From an uncultured Eubacteriales bacterium (GTDB taxonomy: Bacteria > Bacillota > Clostridia > Oscillospirales > CAG-272): DNA of 64,000 nucleotides. This document shows positions 63,234 through 64,000 of the stretch, one piece after another; position 1 is the stretch's first letter, and every line of letters starts with the position of its first letter. The stretch spans positions 1 to 64,000 of the forward strand of contig CAOKER010000005.1 of the NCBI GenBank assembly GCA_948467545.1. Direction: 5' to 3'. Both the position numbers and the translations under genes were made by a program. A model generated the notes under the pieces. That model did no database searches. It was not told the DNA's origin and was given only the letters and a program-made list of their open reading frames with translations.

Positions 63234-64000
63234 CCAGCTCAGAAGTCAATATATTTCCAATGTTAAAAAAGCCGATAAAGCTATGCGTGCGATTCCGGGC
63301 ATGAGAGGGCCGGGGCCGCACGGAAGGGGAGCTGTATCGGGCAAGCCGAAAAACTTTACCAAGGTTATAGGACGGCTTTATATGTATATTAAGCCGCACA
63401 GACTAAAGCTTTTTCTTGTTCTTCTGTGCATGCTTTTCAGCACGCTTACATCTCTTGCCGGTTCATATATGCTTGCTCCGATTATAAATAATATAGCCGG
63501 AGTTACTACAACCGCAAAGGACGGAGCTACGGCTGTTATGGCGGACAATGCGGTCCGGGGACTGACGCGGACACGTTTTTTTGCCTTGCATCTTTCAGGT
63601 CCCGGATGGTCGGACACACTTGTCTATCTTCTGACGGCTCTTGTTCTTATGACACTTATATATATAGTCGGAGCTGCCTGCACGTATATTCAGTCGAGAT
63701 TGATGCTCAGTGTTTCGCAGGGGGCTGTGGCGGAAATAAGAAACGATCTTTTTAAAGCGGTGCAGAAACTGCCGGTAAGATTTTTTGATGCTTCGCCCAC
63801 CGGCGAGATTATGAGCCGCTTTACAAATGATGTTGACAATATTGATACAATGCTTAACGGCTCGCTGATTTCGCTGGTTTCCGGAACGATTACTCTAATC
63901 GGAACCTTTGTCTTTATGATTACGACAAGCTGGCAGCTTACTCTTATAACCGTATTATTCATTCCCATATTTACAAAGGGCGGAGGACTGATTGCAAAAG
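63214..64000 (+). CDS. ABC transporter half-exporter, cut by window end
   Basis: The first 262 codons of a second exporter subunit; the gene continues past the window. TTG at 63214 follows aggagggag at nine bases and is preceded in frame by a stop. The N-terminus has a Gly/Pro-rich stretch (PGMRGPGPHGRG near residue 31) typical of the larger partner in heterodimeric exporters, then transmembrane helices and FFDASPTGEIMSRFTNDVDNID near 189-210. It overlaps the previous gene by 20 bp. The ATPase domain is not visible. Confidence 0.9.
   Translation, partial: MKGRTLDQLRSQYISNVKKADKAMRAIPGMRGPGPHGRGAVSGKPKNFTKVIGRLYMYIKPHRLKLFLVLLCMLFSTLTSLAGSYMLAPIINNIAGVTTTAKDGATAVMADNAVRGLTRTRFFALHLSGPGWSDTLVYLLTALVLMTLIYIVGAACTYIQSRLMLSVSQGAVAEIRNDLFKAVQKLPVRFFDASPTGEIMSRFTNDVDNIDTMLNGSLISLVSGTITLIGTFVFMITTSWQLTLITVLFIPIFTKGGGLIAK

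Noticed and set aside
1..64000. tRNA or rRNA genes, prophage or classical defence island
   Set aside because: No T-loop signatures, rRNA sequence, phage structural genes, restriction-modification or cas genes were seen by reading; no software search was possible.

Overview
The window is typical of an anaerobic, spore-forming, Gram-positive Clostridia bacterium, probably an uncultured gut Oscillospirales/Ruminococcaceae-like lineage (the lineage is inference). Supporting signs are AddAB rather than RecBCD, SpoIIID behind a SigE-like promoter, a Re-type citrate synthase homologue, Shine-Dalgarno-led genes, BspA-like leucine-rich repeats, sugar ABC operons without a local ATPase, and a heterodimeric multidrug ABC exporter under a MarR repressor. 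No rRNA, tRNA, CRISPR array or intact transposase was seen.

Layout. 1-2300 has no convincing protein gene. It holds three promoter-driven structured RNA candidates (two are copies of one another) and a 20-bp minisatellite. 2.3-9.1 kb: a DUF4143 ATPase, a fructuronate reductase-like enzyme behind a promoter whose spacer is a perfect palindrome, a Re-citrate synthase-like enzyme, and an Lrp regulator translationally coupled to an aminotransferase. 9.2-14.1 kb: a Gfo/Idh/MocA oxidoreductase, a serine hydrolase, small membrane and lipoprotein genes, spoIIID, and a glycogen-synthase-like protein that has lost key catalytic residues. 14.3-25.7 kb (minus): rbfA-nrnA-SGNH lipoprotein-truB-addB-addA. 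26-31 kb: an operon of two small membrane proteins plus an orphan PstS-like protein, an LRR lipoprotein, an amidase, and an ECF sigma factor with a ~370-residue C-terminal extension. 31.4-36.5 kb (minus): ACT protein, UPF0210, alr, an MtnA-like isomerase and a class II aldolase; the last two fit a DHAP shunt for 5-deoxypentose or methylthioribose salvage.

37.4-49.5 kb is the most distinctive block. It is one long + strand operon encoding a 1025-aa secreted solute-binding protein with carbohydrate-binding-like N-terminal domains, two pairs of MalF/MalG-type permeases, an NHL-propeller/TPR/Yip1 membrane fusion, and a 934-aa secreted DUF5696 protein with a possible TIM-barrel hydrolase region. 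It has its own promoter, an internal hairpin after the binding-protein gene and a terminator at the end, and looks like a poorly described glycan capture and import machine.

49.7-54.5 kb: a YitT-family protein, upp, a probable remnant of an integrated element carrying a DUF3788/DUF3795 gene, then rpsF-ssb-rpsR with a 15-bp inverted repeat over its promoter and an S6:S18-type leader. 54.6-60.7 kb (minus): two tandem paralogues fusing an XRE helix-turn-helix to an ADP-ribosylglycohydrolase, then rqcH and a GNAT protein. 60.8-64 kb: a MarR repressor with a palindromic operator at its start site, followed by two ABC exporter half-transporters, the second cut by the window end. Short local tandem repeats with unrelated units recur in the spacers.
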